42,162 bases of DNA from Lautropia sp. (GTDB lineage Bacteria; Pseudomonadota; Gammaproteobacteria; Burkholderiales; Burkholderiaceae_E), in NCBI GenBank assembly GCA_030532895.1, contig JAUNKF010000024.1:8466-50627 (forward strand). Direction: 5' to 3'. Position numbers and translations under genes: made by a program. How positions within the stretch are numbered: position 1 is the stretch's first letter; every line of letters starts with the position of its first letter. This document shows, piece by piece, positions 7,792 through 15,008 of this stretch. Under the pieces are notes generated by a model. That model did no database searches. It saw only the letters and a list, made by a program, of their open reading frames with translations, and was not told the DNA's origin.

Positions 7792-9267
7792 ATGTGCAAT
7801 CACGGAACTGCCATGCGAGGGAGCTGTTTGGGATCGTCGAGCGACAGATCAGGGGGCTTGAGTGAGAGATCGTTCAGGGCATGGGATGAATGGGGGCTAC
7901 GGCGTGCCTTGGCGCTTGGGGCTGTGTGCAGTGCCCTCTGGGCAGGGCCGGCGGCCGCACACATGCCGGATGAGACGCGTCTGAGCTTTGAGGAAGCCTG
8001 GGCGAGGCTGACACAGGTCTCGGATGCGATCGCCGCGGCCCATGCGCAGGTGGGCAGCAAGCGTCAGCTGGCGGAAGCCGCCCGTAGCCTGCGGCTGCCC
8101 GACATGTCGTTGGATGTTCGCGAAATCAAGTATCAGAAGACGGGTGAGTTTGCGCTGGGGCCCTTGGCGCCGGCCTTTGCGCCGCTGGGTGTACCGCCGG
8201 TGATTCCCATCGATCAGGGCGGCTGGCGCTTGCGCCCGACGGTGAGCGTGCAGGTGCCGCTTTATACCGGCGGCAAGATTCCTGCCGCGCAGGAGGCTGC
8301 AGCGGCAGCCGTGCGACAAGCCGATGCCGAGCGCTTGGCTGAACATCAGAACCAGGCCGTGCAGTTGGTGCAACTCTATTTTGGGCAACAGCTGGCGGCA
8401 CAGGCGTTGAAGGTGCGCACCGAGGTGTTGCAGGGGCTTGAGCGCCATGTGGCCGATGCCATCAAGCTTGAACAGGGTGGGCTGGCCACGAAGGCGCAGC
8501 GGCTGCAGGCCATGGTCGCGCATGATCAGGCCTCGCGTGACCGCCAGAAGGCCGACAGCGATCTGGCCACGTTGAAACAGACGCTCAGCCGTGTGCTACG
8601 GCAGACGGCAGGGGTGCGTCCCAGCTCACCGCTCTTCGTCATCAGTCAGCCCCTGGAGCCGCTGGCGGATTTCCGGGACAACGCCTTGCAGCATCACCCG
8701 AGCCTATTGAAGTTGCGGGCCGTGGTCGAGCAGGCCGGGCAGGGGGTGAAGGTGCAGGAAGCCTCGCTCAAACCGCAGCTCTTTCTCTTCGGTCAGCGGG
8801 ATCTGCGCCGCAAGGATGCGCTGATGACCGACCCGGATTGGGTGGTGGGGGTCGGCCTCAAGTACACCTTTCTGTCGGGCACCGATCGTCCGCGTCAAAT
8901 AGGCGCAGCGCGTGAGCAGCTGACACAGGCTGAAGCGGGTTTGCGGGAGGCGGAAAATCAGGTCTCGATCGGGGTGACGAAAGCCTGGAACGAGTTGGAG
9001 ACGGCGCGCCAGCAATTTCTGCTGCTTGACAGCAGCATCCGGCAGGCCGAAGAGAACCTGCGTTTGCAGGCGTTGTCGTTTCGGGAGGGGCAATCGACGT
9101 CGCTGGACGTGATCGATGCTCGCACGCGCTTGGGCGCTGCCTTCATCGAGCGGGCGCAGGCTGCCTATCACTATGATGTGGCACTGGCGCATTTGCTCGA
9201 CGTCAGCGGTCGGATGCATCGGTATGCCGATTACATGAAACGGGCGGACAAGGTGATCATGCCATGA
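7792..9267 (+). CDS. TolC-family outer membrane efflux protein
   Basis: Outer-membrane channel protein of up to 491 residues with two outer-membrane-efflux repeats: an N-terminal half from LSFEEAWARL (about residue 64) with long helices, and a C-terminal half with VGVGLKYTFLSG (about 357) and the closing helix containing FREGQSTSLDVIDAR. A signal peptide lies within about residues 35-57 (RALALGAVCSALWAGPAAA). The start is uncertain: ATG codons at 7792 and 7813 both lack a clear ribosome binding site and both leave an unusually long hydrophilic lead before the signal. It overlaps the adaptor gene by four bases (ATGA) and so forms an export complex with the next three genes. Confidence 0.88.
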   Translation: MCNHGTAMRGSCLGSSSDRSGGLSERSFRAWDEWGLRRALALGAVCSALWAGPAAAHMPDETRLSFEEAWARLTQVSDAIAAAHAQVGSKRQLAEAARSLRLPDMSLDVREIKYQKTGEFALGPLAPAFAPLGVPPVIPIDQGGWRLRPTVSVQVPLYTGGKIPAAQEAAAAAVRQADAERLAEHQNQAVQLVQLYFGQQLAAQALKVRTEVLQGLERHVADAIKLEQGGLATKAQRLQAMVAHDQASRDRQKADSDLATLKQTLSRVLRQTAGVRPSSPLFVISQPLEPLADFRDNALQHHPSLLKLRAVVEQAGQGVKVQEASLKPQLFLFGQRDLRRKDALMTDPDWVVGVGLKYTFLSGTDRPRQIGAAREQLTQAEAGLREAENQVSIGVTKAWNELETARQQFLLLDSSIRQAEENLRLQALSFREGQSTSLDVIDARTRLGAAFIERAQAAYHYDVALAHLLDVSGRMHRYADYMKRADKVIMP

Positions 9268-10403
9268 TCCGGGATCAGGACAGGCAGGGCAGCGAGGGCT
9301 GGCAGGGTGGGCCGGATCAGCAGGGAACACGGGACAAGCAGCACAAGGACAGGAACGGGAGCCAGGGTATGAATGACGCTCATCCAGGCAGTCTGGGGCA
9401 GGATCAGGCCGGGCAGGCGCGCAGCGGGCGTGCCGGGCCGTTCGTCTTCCTGCTGGTGCTGGCCGGACTGGTGGCAACCGGGCTGTGGCTTGCTTCACGG
9501 CAGCCCGATGATCTGATTCAGGGCATGGCGGATGCCGATACGCTGAACGTGTCGGCCAAGATCAGTGCGCGGCTGTCGCAGCTGCTCGTGCGTGAGGGCG
9601 ACCGCGTGACGGCCGGGCAGGTGCTTTTTGAGCTGGACAGCCCCGAAGTGCTGGCCAAGGCGCAGCAGGTGACGGCCGCCGTGGAAGCGGCGCGGGCGCA
9701 GGCCGCCAAGGCCGATGAAGGCGCGCGCGAGGAGGATGTCCGGGCCGCCGAAGCCAACTGGAAGCGGGCCGTGGCCGCGGCCGAGCTCGCCAACAGCACC
9801 TACAAGCGGCTGGAGCGCCTGCATGGTGAAGGGGTGGTGACGCGCCAGAAGCGCGATGAGGCTTTGGCCCAACATCGCAGCGCGCAGGCCGCGGTGACGG
9901 CTGCCCGTGCCCAGTATGATCTGGCGCTGTCCGGCACCCGCAATCAGGACAAGGCGGCAGCGCTTGCGCAGGTGCGTCAGGCCGAAGGTGGGCTGGCCGA
10001 GGTGGAGGCGGCGCGCAACGAGATTCGTGGTGTGGCCCCACGGGACGGACAGGTGAACAAGCGCCTGGCGGAAGTGGGTGAGCTGGTGCCGGCAGGCTAC
10101 CCCGTCTTCACGCTGATCGACGACAGCAACCTGTGGGTGGCGTTTCATGTGCGGGAAGACCAGTTCAACGGCCTCAAGCAGGGGCAGGTGCTGACAGGGC
10201 GCATTCCGGCGCTGGGCGAGCGCACGGCACGCTTCGAGGTGTATTTCATCAATCCGGCCGGTGACTATGCCACCTGGCGGGCTACCCGGCAGTCATCCGG
10301 TTACGATGTGAAGAGCTTCGAGGTACGCGCAAGGCCCGTCGAGCCGATCGAGCATTTCCGGCCTGGCATGAGCGTGCTGTTCGATTGGCCGCAGCAGCCA
10401 TGA
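9264..10403 (+). CDS. HlyD-family periplasmic adaptor (membrane fusion) protein
   Basis: Adaptor linking inner-membrane permeases to the TolC-like channel. From the ATG at 9264 it is 379 residues; a second ATG at 9369 has a better ribosome binding site (GGGAG, eight bases away) and would drop 35 polar, Q/G/D-rich residues. One membrane anchor lies at about 55-75. A biotinyl-lipoyl half motif (LSQLLVREGDRVTAGQVLF) follows, then a long coiled-coil region at about 125-245 rich in alanine, glutamate and arginine, then the second lipoyl half (GVAPRDGQVNKRLAEVGE) and a beta-barrel domain. Its end overlaps the next gene (ATGA). EmrA- and YbhG-type adaptors are the closest models. Confidence 0.9.
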   Translation: MIRDQDRQGSEGWQGGPDQQGTRDKQHKDRNGSQGMNDAHPGSLGQDQAGQARSGRAGPFVFLLVLAGLVATGLWLASRQPDDLIQGMADADTLNVSAKISARLSQLLVREGDRVTAGQVLFELDSPEVLAKAQQVTAAVEAARAQAAKADEGAREEDVRAAEANWKRAVAAAELANSTYKRLERLHGEGVVTRQKRDEALAQHRSAQAAVTAARAQYDLALSGTRNQDKAAALAQVRQAEGGLAEVEAARNEIRGVAPRDGQVNKRLAEVGELVPAGYPVFTLIDDSNLWVAFHVREDQFNGLKQGQVLTGRIPALGERTARFEVYFINPAGDYATWRATRQSSGYDVKSFEVRARPVEPIEHFRPGMSVLFDWPQQP

Positions 10404-11572
10404 GGCGTAGTTGGGCGGTCATCGGGGTTTCGGCCCGCCGCGAGTGGCGATACCTGGGACGAAGCCGCTGGGATCTGGCTTTGTGCAGCTGGGTGCCGTG
10501 CCTGCTGATCGGGCTGGTGATGGCGGTTTTCCTGCAGGGCACGTTGCGGCAGGTGCCGATAGCCGTCGTCGATCATGACCGGAGCGAAACGAGCCGGGCG
10601 CTGATCCGAAAGCTGGCAGCATCGCCGGGGCTTCAGCTGAAGGCTTCACCTGCGTCGCTCGATGAGGCGTGGTCGCTCGTGCGAGGGCTGGCGGTCTACG
10701 CGGTCGTGCATGTGCCGGCCGATGTATCGCGCCAGATGGCGCGTGGCGGCTCCGGTACGGTCTTTGCGTTCTATAACGCCAGTTACATGACGATCGGCCA
10801 GAGCGCGGCGCGCGACATTGCCAGCGTGCTGCAAGCTCAGAACGTCGAGACCACCCGGCTGCGCAGCCAGTATCTGCAGGGCCGGCCGGCGTTGGCGGCC
10901 GTGCCGGTGCAGGTGCAGGCCACGGTGCTCTTCAATGCGGCACGCAGTTATGAGCATTTTCTGGTGGGGCTCGTGGCGCCGGCCATCCTGCAGCTGGCCT
11001 TCTGTCTGGCCGTGGTGGCTGCGTTCGGGCGCGAGTTGCGTGATGGTACGGCGGCTGCCTGGTTGTCGGCTTGTGAAGGCCGCTTCGGGCCGGCGGTGGT
11101 GGGCAAGCTGCTGCCTTATCTGGTGCTCTTCCTCGGGTATGGGGCTGCCACGATCATCTGGCTGGCTTTGGTACGGGGCGACGGCATTGCCGGCAGCGTG
11201 CTGGTGCTGATGGGGGGCTATCTCGCGATGTATCTGGCCTATGCCGCCATTGCCGTCCTGCTCGTCGGACTGACGAAGAACATGGCCACGGCGCTCTCGC
11301 TCACGGGCATCTACACCGGTGTGGCGCTGGCTTTTTCAGGGGGCACCTTTCCGCTGACCGGTGGGGCGCTGTTCACGCGTATCTGGAGCGATCTGCTGCC
11401 CTTCACGGCTTATGTACGGTTGCAGATGCAGCAGCTCGACATGGGGGCACCGTGGCAGGTGTCGATGCAGGCTGTCGCCGTGATGTTGATCTTCGTGCTG
11501 GTGGCTGGCTTGCCGGGCTTGTGGCTGTATCACCGGGCCGCGCATGATCCGGCCACCTGGGGGCAGCGATGA
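10400..11572 (+). CDS. ABC-2 type transporter permease (YbhS/YhhJ-like), first subunit
   Basis: A 390-residue inner-membrane protein with ABC-2 export permease architecture: an N-terminal membrane segment at about residues 28-50, a large periplasmic domain (about 55-190) opening with PIAVVDHDRSETSR, then about five membrane segments ending near WGQR. The DxDxS-like VVDHDRS motif is typical of this family. It starts at the ATG overlapping the adaptor stop. A TTG 15 bases upstream is in frame but less likely. It probably forms a heterodimer with the next gene product. Confidence 0.9.
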   Translation: MRRSWAVIGVSARREWRYLGRSRWDLALCSWVPCLLIGLVMAVFLQGTLRQVPIAVVDHDRSETSRALIRKLAASPGLQLKASPASLDEAWSLVRGLAVYAVVHVPADVSRQMARGGSGTVFAFYNASYMTIGQSAARDIASVLQAQNVETTRLRSQYLQGRPALAAVPVQVQATVLFNAARSYEHFLVGLVAPAILQLAFCLAVVAAFGRELRDGTAAAWLSACEGRFGPAVVGKLLPYLVLFLGYGAATIIWLALVRGDGIAGSVLVLMGGYLAMYLAYAAIAVLLVGLTKNMATALSLTGIYTGVALAFSGGTFPLTGGALFTRIWSDLLPFTAYVRLQMQQLDMGAPWQVSMQAVAVMLIFVLVAGLPGLWLYHRAAHDPATWGQR

Positions 11573-12699
11573 GTCAGTTTCTGGCGGGTTTTCATCAGGC
11601 ACTGCGTGCCGTCTTCAAGGACAAAGCGGCGGTGGCTGCCCTGTTCCTCGCGGTGATCATCTATTCCTTTTACTATCCGGTCGCGTATCGGCATCAGGTG
11701 GCCACCCAGATGCCCACCGTGGTGGTCGATCTGGATCGAAGCCCGATGAGCCGCCTGCTGGTGCGCAAGATGGCGGCGGTGCCGGCCCTGGATCTGGTCG
11801 CACAGGTCGAGTCGATGCGGCGGGCGCGCCAACTCGTCGAGCGTGGGGTGGCCGATGGCATCGTGTTGATCGATGAGCGCTTTCAGCGCGATATCCAGCG
11901 TGGGCAGCAGGGGCGGCTTGCCTTCTACGGGGCCGGGGCTTATCTGGGTCGATCCAGTACCGTGCTGACGGGGTTGGCTGACGCGGTGGCCGCGTTCTCG
12001 CGTGAGGTGATGGTGCAGCAGGCGCGGGTGGAGGGGCCGGTGGCGAGCGTGCCGCTCACGCTCGTGCAGCGCCCCCTCTACAACACGCGCGAGGGCTATG
12101 CGAGCACGGTGGTGGCCGGTGTGTCGGTGCTGATCGTGCAGCAGACCCTGTTGCTCACCATCGTGTTGCTGGCTGCCACCCGGCGTGAACGCCTGGGTCG
12201 TCGGTTGCAGGCGCCGATCATGCAGCTCTGTGGCGGCATGACGGCCTTTTGGGTGCTGGGGATGCTGAACCTGCTCTATTACGCAGGGTTCGTGTTCTGG
12301 TTTCAGGATTTTCCGCGAGGGGGCAATTGGCCGGGACTGGTGTTGGGCGGCGCGTTTTTCGTGTCGGCTGTCGTCAGCCTGGGGGCACTGGTCGGCAGCT
12401 TCTTTCGGGTGCGTGAGCAGGCGATTCATGCCGTGTTGCTCACGGCGATGCCCATGTACTTCCTGTCGGGGCTGTCGTGGCCCCCTTCGCTGATGCCTGA
12501 GGCGCTGGTCTGGCTGGCCAAGCTGGTGCCAACCACGCCGGGCATCAATCTGGTCATCAAGATGAACGAGATGGGCGCCGATTTGTCGGAAGCCTGGGCC
12601 GAGATGGTGAACCTGGCCGTGCTGGCGGTGGGCTATGCCGGGCTGGCGATCTGGCGTTACCGGTCGCTGTCGTCAAGGTGTGCCGTGGTCGCTTCCTGA
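11569..12699 (+). CDS. ABC-2 type transporter permease, second subunit
   Basis: Paralogue of the preceding gene, 376 residues, with the same layout: a membrane segment at about 22-40, a periplasmic domain beginning PTVVVDLDRSPMSR, then five or six membrane segments and the family segment PMYFLSGLSWP near residue 299. It overlaps its partner by ATGA. Its 3' end overlaps the 3' end of the convergent IclR gene by 27 bp. No ATPase gene accompanies the two permeases. Confidence 0.9.
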   Translation: MSQFLAGFHQALRAVFKDKAAVAALFLAVIIYSFYYPVAYRHQVATQMPTVVVDLDRSPMSRLLVRKMAAVPALDLVAQVESMRRARQLVERGVADGIVLIDERFQRDIQRGQQGRLAFYGAGAYLGRSSTVLTGLADAVAAFSREVMVQQARVEGPVASVPLTLVQRPLYNTREGYASTVVAGVSVLIVQQTLLLTIVLLAATRRERLGRRLQAPIMQLCGGMTAFWVLGMLNLLYYAGFVFWFQDFPRGGNWPGLVLGGAFFVSAVVSLGALVGSFFRVREQAIHAVLLTAMPMYFLSGLSWPPSLMPEALVWLAKLVPTTPGINLVIKMNEMGADLSEAWAEMVNLAVLAVGYAGLAIWRYRSLSSRCAVVAS

Positions 12700-13635
12700 A
12701 CGCCCCAGCCGGTGTTCGATCTGGCGGGCGCAGGCCAGCAGCTCTCTGGCGACCGGGCTGTGCCAGTCGGGGTCGAATCGGTCATCGGCACCCATCGCGG
12801 TGATGGCCAGTGTCAGACGATTCGTGGCGTCGATGACCGGCGCCGAGAAGGCATTGACACCGGGAATCGGGCTGCCGATGGCACGTGCCAGTCGGTGCGT
12901 GCGTGTTTCCTCGATCAGCGTGCGGGCCTGTTCGGCCGAGGGGTGCGGCCCTGTTGTTTCCAGAGGGGGCTGACGCCGGTTTGGGTGGTGGCGTGGCTTG
13001 GCGGGTCTTGGACTGGCCGTCTGATCGGTGCGGGCCGGTACCGCGTCGTTGTGGTTGGGCACAGGATGCCCGTGGTGGGCGCTGGGCCGACATTCTTCGG
13101 CAAGGATCGGGGCCACGATGCGCTCGGGCATGAAGGCGGCAAACACGCGGCCCGTGGCCGACAGCAGCAACGGGGTCATGACGGTGCCGGGGCGCAGGTT
13201 CACATGCAGGGGGCGGTTGCCTTCTTCGAGGTGGATGACGGTTGGGCCGAAATTGCCCCAGACGGCGATGGCGATGCTCAGTTGCAGCTCGTCGGCCAGA
13301 CGGCCCACTTCCTGCATGGCGATCTTGACCGGATCCAGGGCGTGCAGAGCTGCCAGGCCCATTTGCAGGGCAAAGGGGCCGAGCCGGTAACGGCCGGTGA
13401 GGGGATCCTGCTCGACCAGCCCGAGCTTGCCAAAGCTCACCAGATAGGGGTGGGCCTTGGCAGCTGGCATGCCGGCTTCGAAGGCCAGATCCTTCAGCAT
13501 CATCGGTGTGCCCCGCCTCGCGAGCGCCTGCAACAGCGCCCCGCCCACTTCGATCGACTGGATGCCACGTCGCGGGTTGCCGGCCATCGGTGCGTCGCTG
13601 TGGCCCGGCGCGTCTTCTGGGGTGCGTGCTGCCAT
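12673..13635 (-). CDS. IclR-family transcriptional regulator with a long linker insertion
   Basis: DNA-binding regulator of 320 residues from the ATG at 13635. The winged helix-turn-helix occupies about 22-85 (RRGIQSIEVGGALLQALAR at its start). The effector domain begins near 100 and contains the usual IHLEEGNRPLHVNLRPG and LSATGRVFAAFMPE segments. Between about 181 and 235 there is a His/Pro/Arg-rich stretch in place of the short loop of ordinary IclR proteins; the effector domain then resumes with ARTLIEETRTHRLA. It is divergent from the metallo-beta-lactamase/monooxygenase operon and is its likely regulator. The start is uncertain because no clear ribosome binding site is seen; the ATG at 13587 is an alternative. 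Confidence 0.85.
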   Translation of the reverse strand: MAARTPEDAPGHSDAPMAGNPRRGIQSIEVGGALLQALARRGTPMMLKDLAFEAGMPAAKAHPYLVSFGKLGLVEQDPLTGRYRLGPFALQMGLAALHALDPVKIAMQEVGRLADELQLSIAIAVWGNFGPTVIHLEEGNRPLHVNLRPGTVMTPLLLSATGRVFAAFMPERIVAPILAEECRPSAHHGHPVPNHNDAVPARTDQTASPRPAKPRHHPNRRQPPLETTGPHPSAEQARTLIEETRTHRLARAIGSPIPGVNAFSAPVIDATNRLTLAITAMGADDRFDPDWHSPVARELLACARQIEHRLGRSGSDHGTP

Positions 13636-13881
13636 GATGTGGGTGTCGTCTCGAAGGGTGATGCTGACGCGTGTGATGCACGTGTTCGTCTCGGCCAATG
13701 CCTGGTCAGGCGCGCAGCAGGGCGTTGCCACGCTGCTGCAGGGGCATGGCCGATGTGTTTGTCCGGTTTGAGGATGGTAGCAAGTTGACCGGTGCCCGTC
13801 TTGCGGCCCTGCTTCGTTGGCCAAGCATGCCTTCGTCACAGGCACTGGTTTGCTTGATCTGCTGATTTGATACTAACGAAC

Positions 13882-13902
13882 TAATTGACGATGAACAAAT
13901 TA
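13882..13902. promoter_or_regulatory. Inverted repeat overlapping the promoter; possible IclR operator
   Basis: TAATT (13882-13886), 11 bases, AATTA (13898-13902). It spans the -35 box and part of the spacer of the promoter below, so a bound regulator would block or reposition RNA polymerase. The divergent IclR gene is the obvious candidate, but this is inference from position. Confidence 0.4.
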
Positions 13903-13913
13903 AAGCCTAAGAT
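13885..13913 (+). promoter_or_regulatory. Sigma70-like promoter of the metallo-beta-lactamase/monooxygenase operon
   Basis: TTGACG (13885-13890), a 17-base spacer, and TAAGAT (13908-13913), about 28 bases before the ATG at 13942. Both boxes differ from consensus by one or two bases and the spacing is ideal. The local AT richness stands out from the surrounding GC-rich DNA. Confidence 0.6.
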
Positions 13914-13941
13914 GGCGCTCATCTCAGGGAGACAGCGCATC

Positions 13942-14904
13942 ATGAACACCAAGCAATTCGCGTCGCAGGCCGATCTGGAAGAAAAGAAGATCAGCTGGGA
14001 AAAACTCTCGGACAACGCCTATGCCTACACGGCCGAAGGGGATCCGAACACCGGCGTCATCATCGGTGATGATGGCGTGATCATCGTCGATGCCACGGCC
14101 ACGCCGGTGGCGGCGCAGGGGGTCATCGCCAAGGTGCGTGAAGTGACCGACCTGCCGATCAAATACGTGGTGCTCACCCATTACCACGCCGTGCGCGTGC
14201 TGGGCGCTTCGGGTTACAAACCGGAAGGGTTGTCGCAGATCATCGCCAGCCACGACACCTATGAGCTGATCGTCGAGCGCGGCCAGCAGGACATGGATTC
14301 GGAGATCGGACGTTTTCCACGTCTTTTCCAGGCGGTCGAGAGCGTGCCGGGTCTCACCTGGCCGACGATGACCTTCCAGGGCGAGATGACGCTGTGGCTC
14401 GGCAAGCTCGAAGTGAAAATCAAGCAGGTGGGCCGCGGGCACACCAAGGGTGATGCCATCGTTTATCTGCCTTCGCAGAACATCTGCTTCTCGGGCGATC
14501 TGGTCGAGGCTGAAGCGGCCTGCTACACCGGTGACGCCTATCTGGCCGACTGGCCGCAAACGCTCGACAACCTGTCGGCGATGGGCTTCGAGAAGCTGAT
14601 TCCCGGCCGTGGCCCGGCCCTGATGACGGCCGAGCAGGTCGAGGCCGGCATTCGTTACACGCGTGATTTCGTCTCGACACTCTATCGGAGTGCCCAGGAG
14701 GCCGTGGCCCAGGGCATGGATCTGAAAGGCGCGATGGCGCATACCCGCCAGAACATGGATCCGAAGTTTGGCCATGTCTTCATCTATGAGCACTGCCTGC
14801 CCTTCGATGTGACGCGTGCCTTCGACGAGGCCAGCGGCATCCGTGATCCGCGTATCTGGACAGCCGAGCGCGATCAGGAAATGTGGCACGCCCTTCAGGC
14901 GTGA
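13942..14904 (+). CDS. Metallo-beta-lactamase-fold protein with incomplete metal site
   Basis: A 320-residue MBL-fold protein. The ATG at 13942 is chosen because GGGAGA lies nine bases before it; an upstream in-frame ATG at 13885 would fall in the promoter. Three of the usual metal ligands are present: H80 and H82 (LTHYHAVRV) and H167 (GRGHTKGD), plus the bridging D186 (CFSGDL). The aspartate and histidine that should complete HxHxDH are V84 and R85, and the usual PGHG histidine is R223 (PGRG). A second metal site is therefore unlikely. It heads an operon with an FAD monooxygenase and a DUF2783 protein. A hydrolase or lactonase role on a pathway intermediate is possible but unproven. Confidence 0.85.
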   Translation: MNTKQFASQADLEEKKISWEKLSDNAYAYTAEGDPNTGVIIGDDGVIIVDATATPVAAQGVIAKVREVTDLPIKYVVLTHYHAVRVLGASGYKPEGLSQIIASHDTYELIVERGQQDMDSEIGRFPRLFQAVESVPGLTWPTMTFQGEMTLWLGKLEVKIKQVGRGHTKGDAIVYLPSQNICFSGDLVEAEAACYTGDAYLADWPQTLDNLSAMGFEKLIPGRGPALMTAEQVEAGIRYTRDFVSTLYRSAQEAVAQGMDLKGAMAHTRQNMDPKFGHVFIYEHCLPFDVTRAFDEASGIRDPRIWTAERDQEMWHALQA

Positions 14905-15008
14905 TCTGGTGCGCCCCTGAGCGGCTTGCAAACCGGGGGGCGCATGTGCATCGCAGAGGGCTGGCCCATCCGTGACAGGGGCCATGGGAAGGCTGGAGGA
15001 AAATCATC

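Noticed and set aside
12712-13788. A 358-codon plus-strand frame opposite the IclR gene
   Set aside because: The minus-strand IclR gene has clear helix-turn-helix and effector motifs; the plus-strand translation has no family features.
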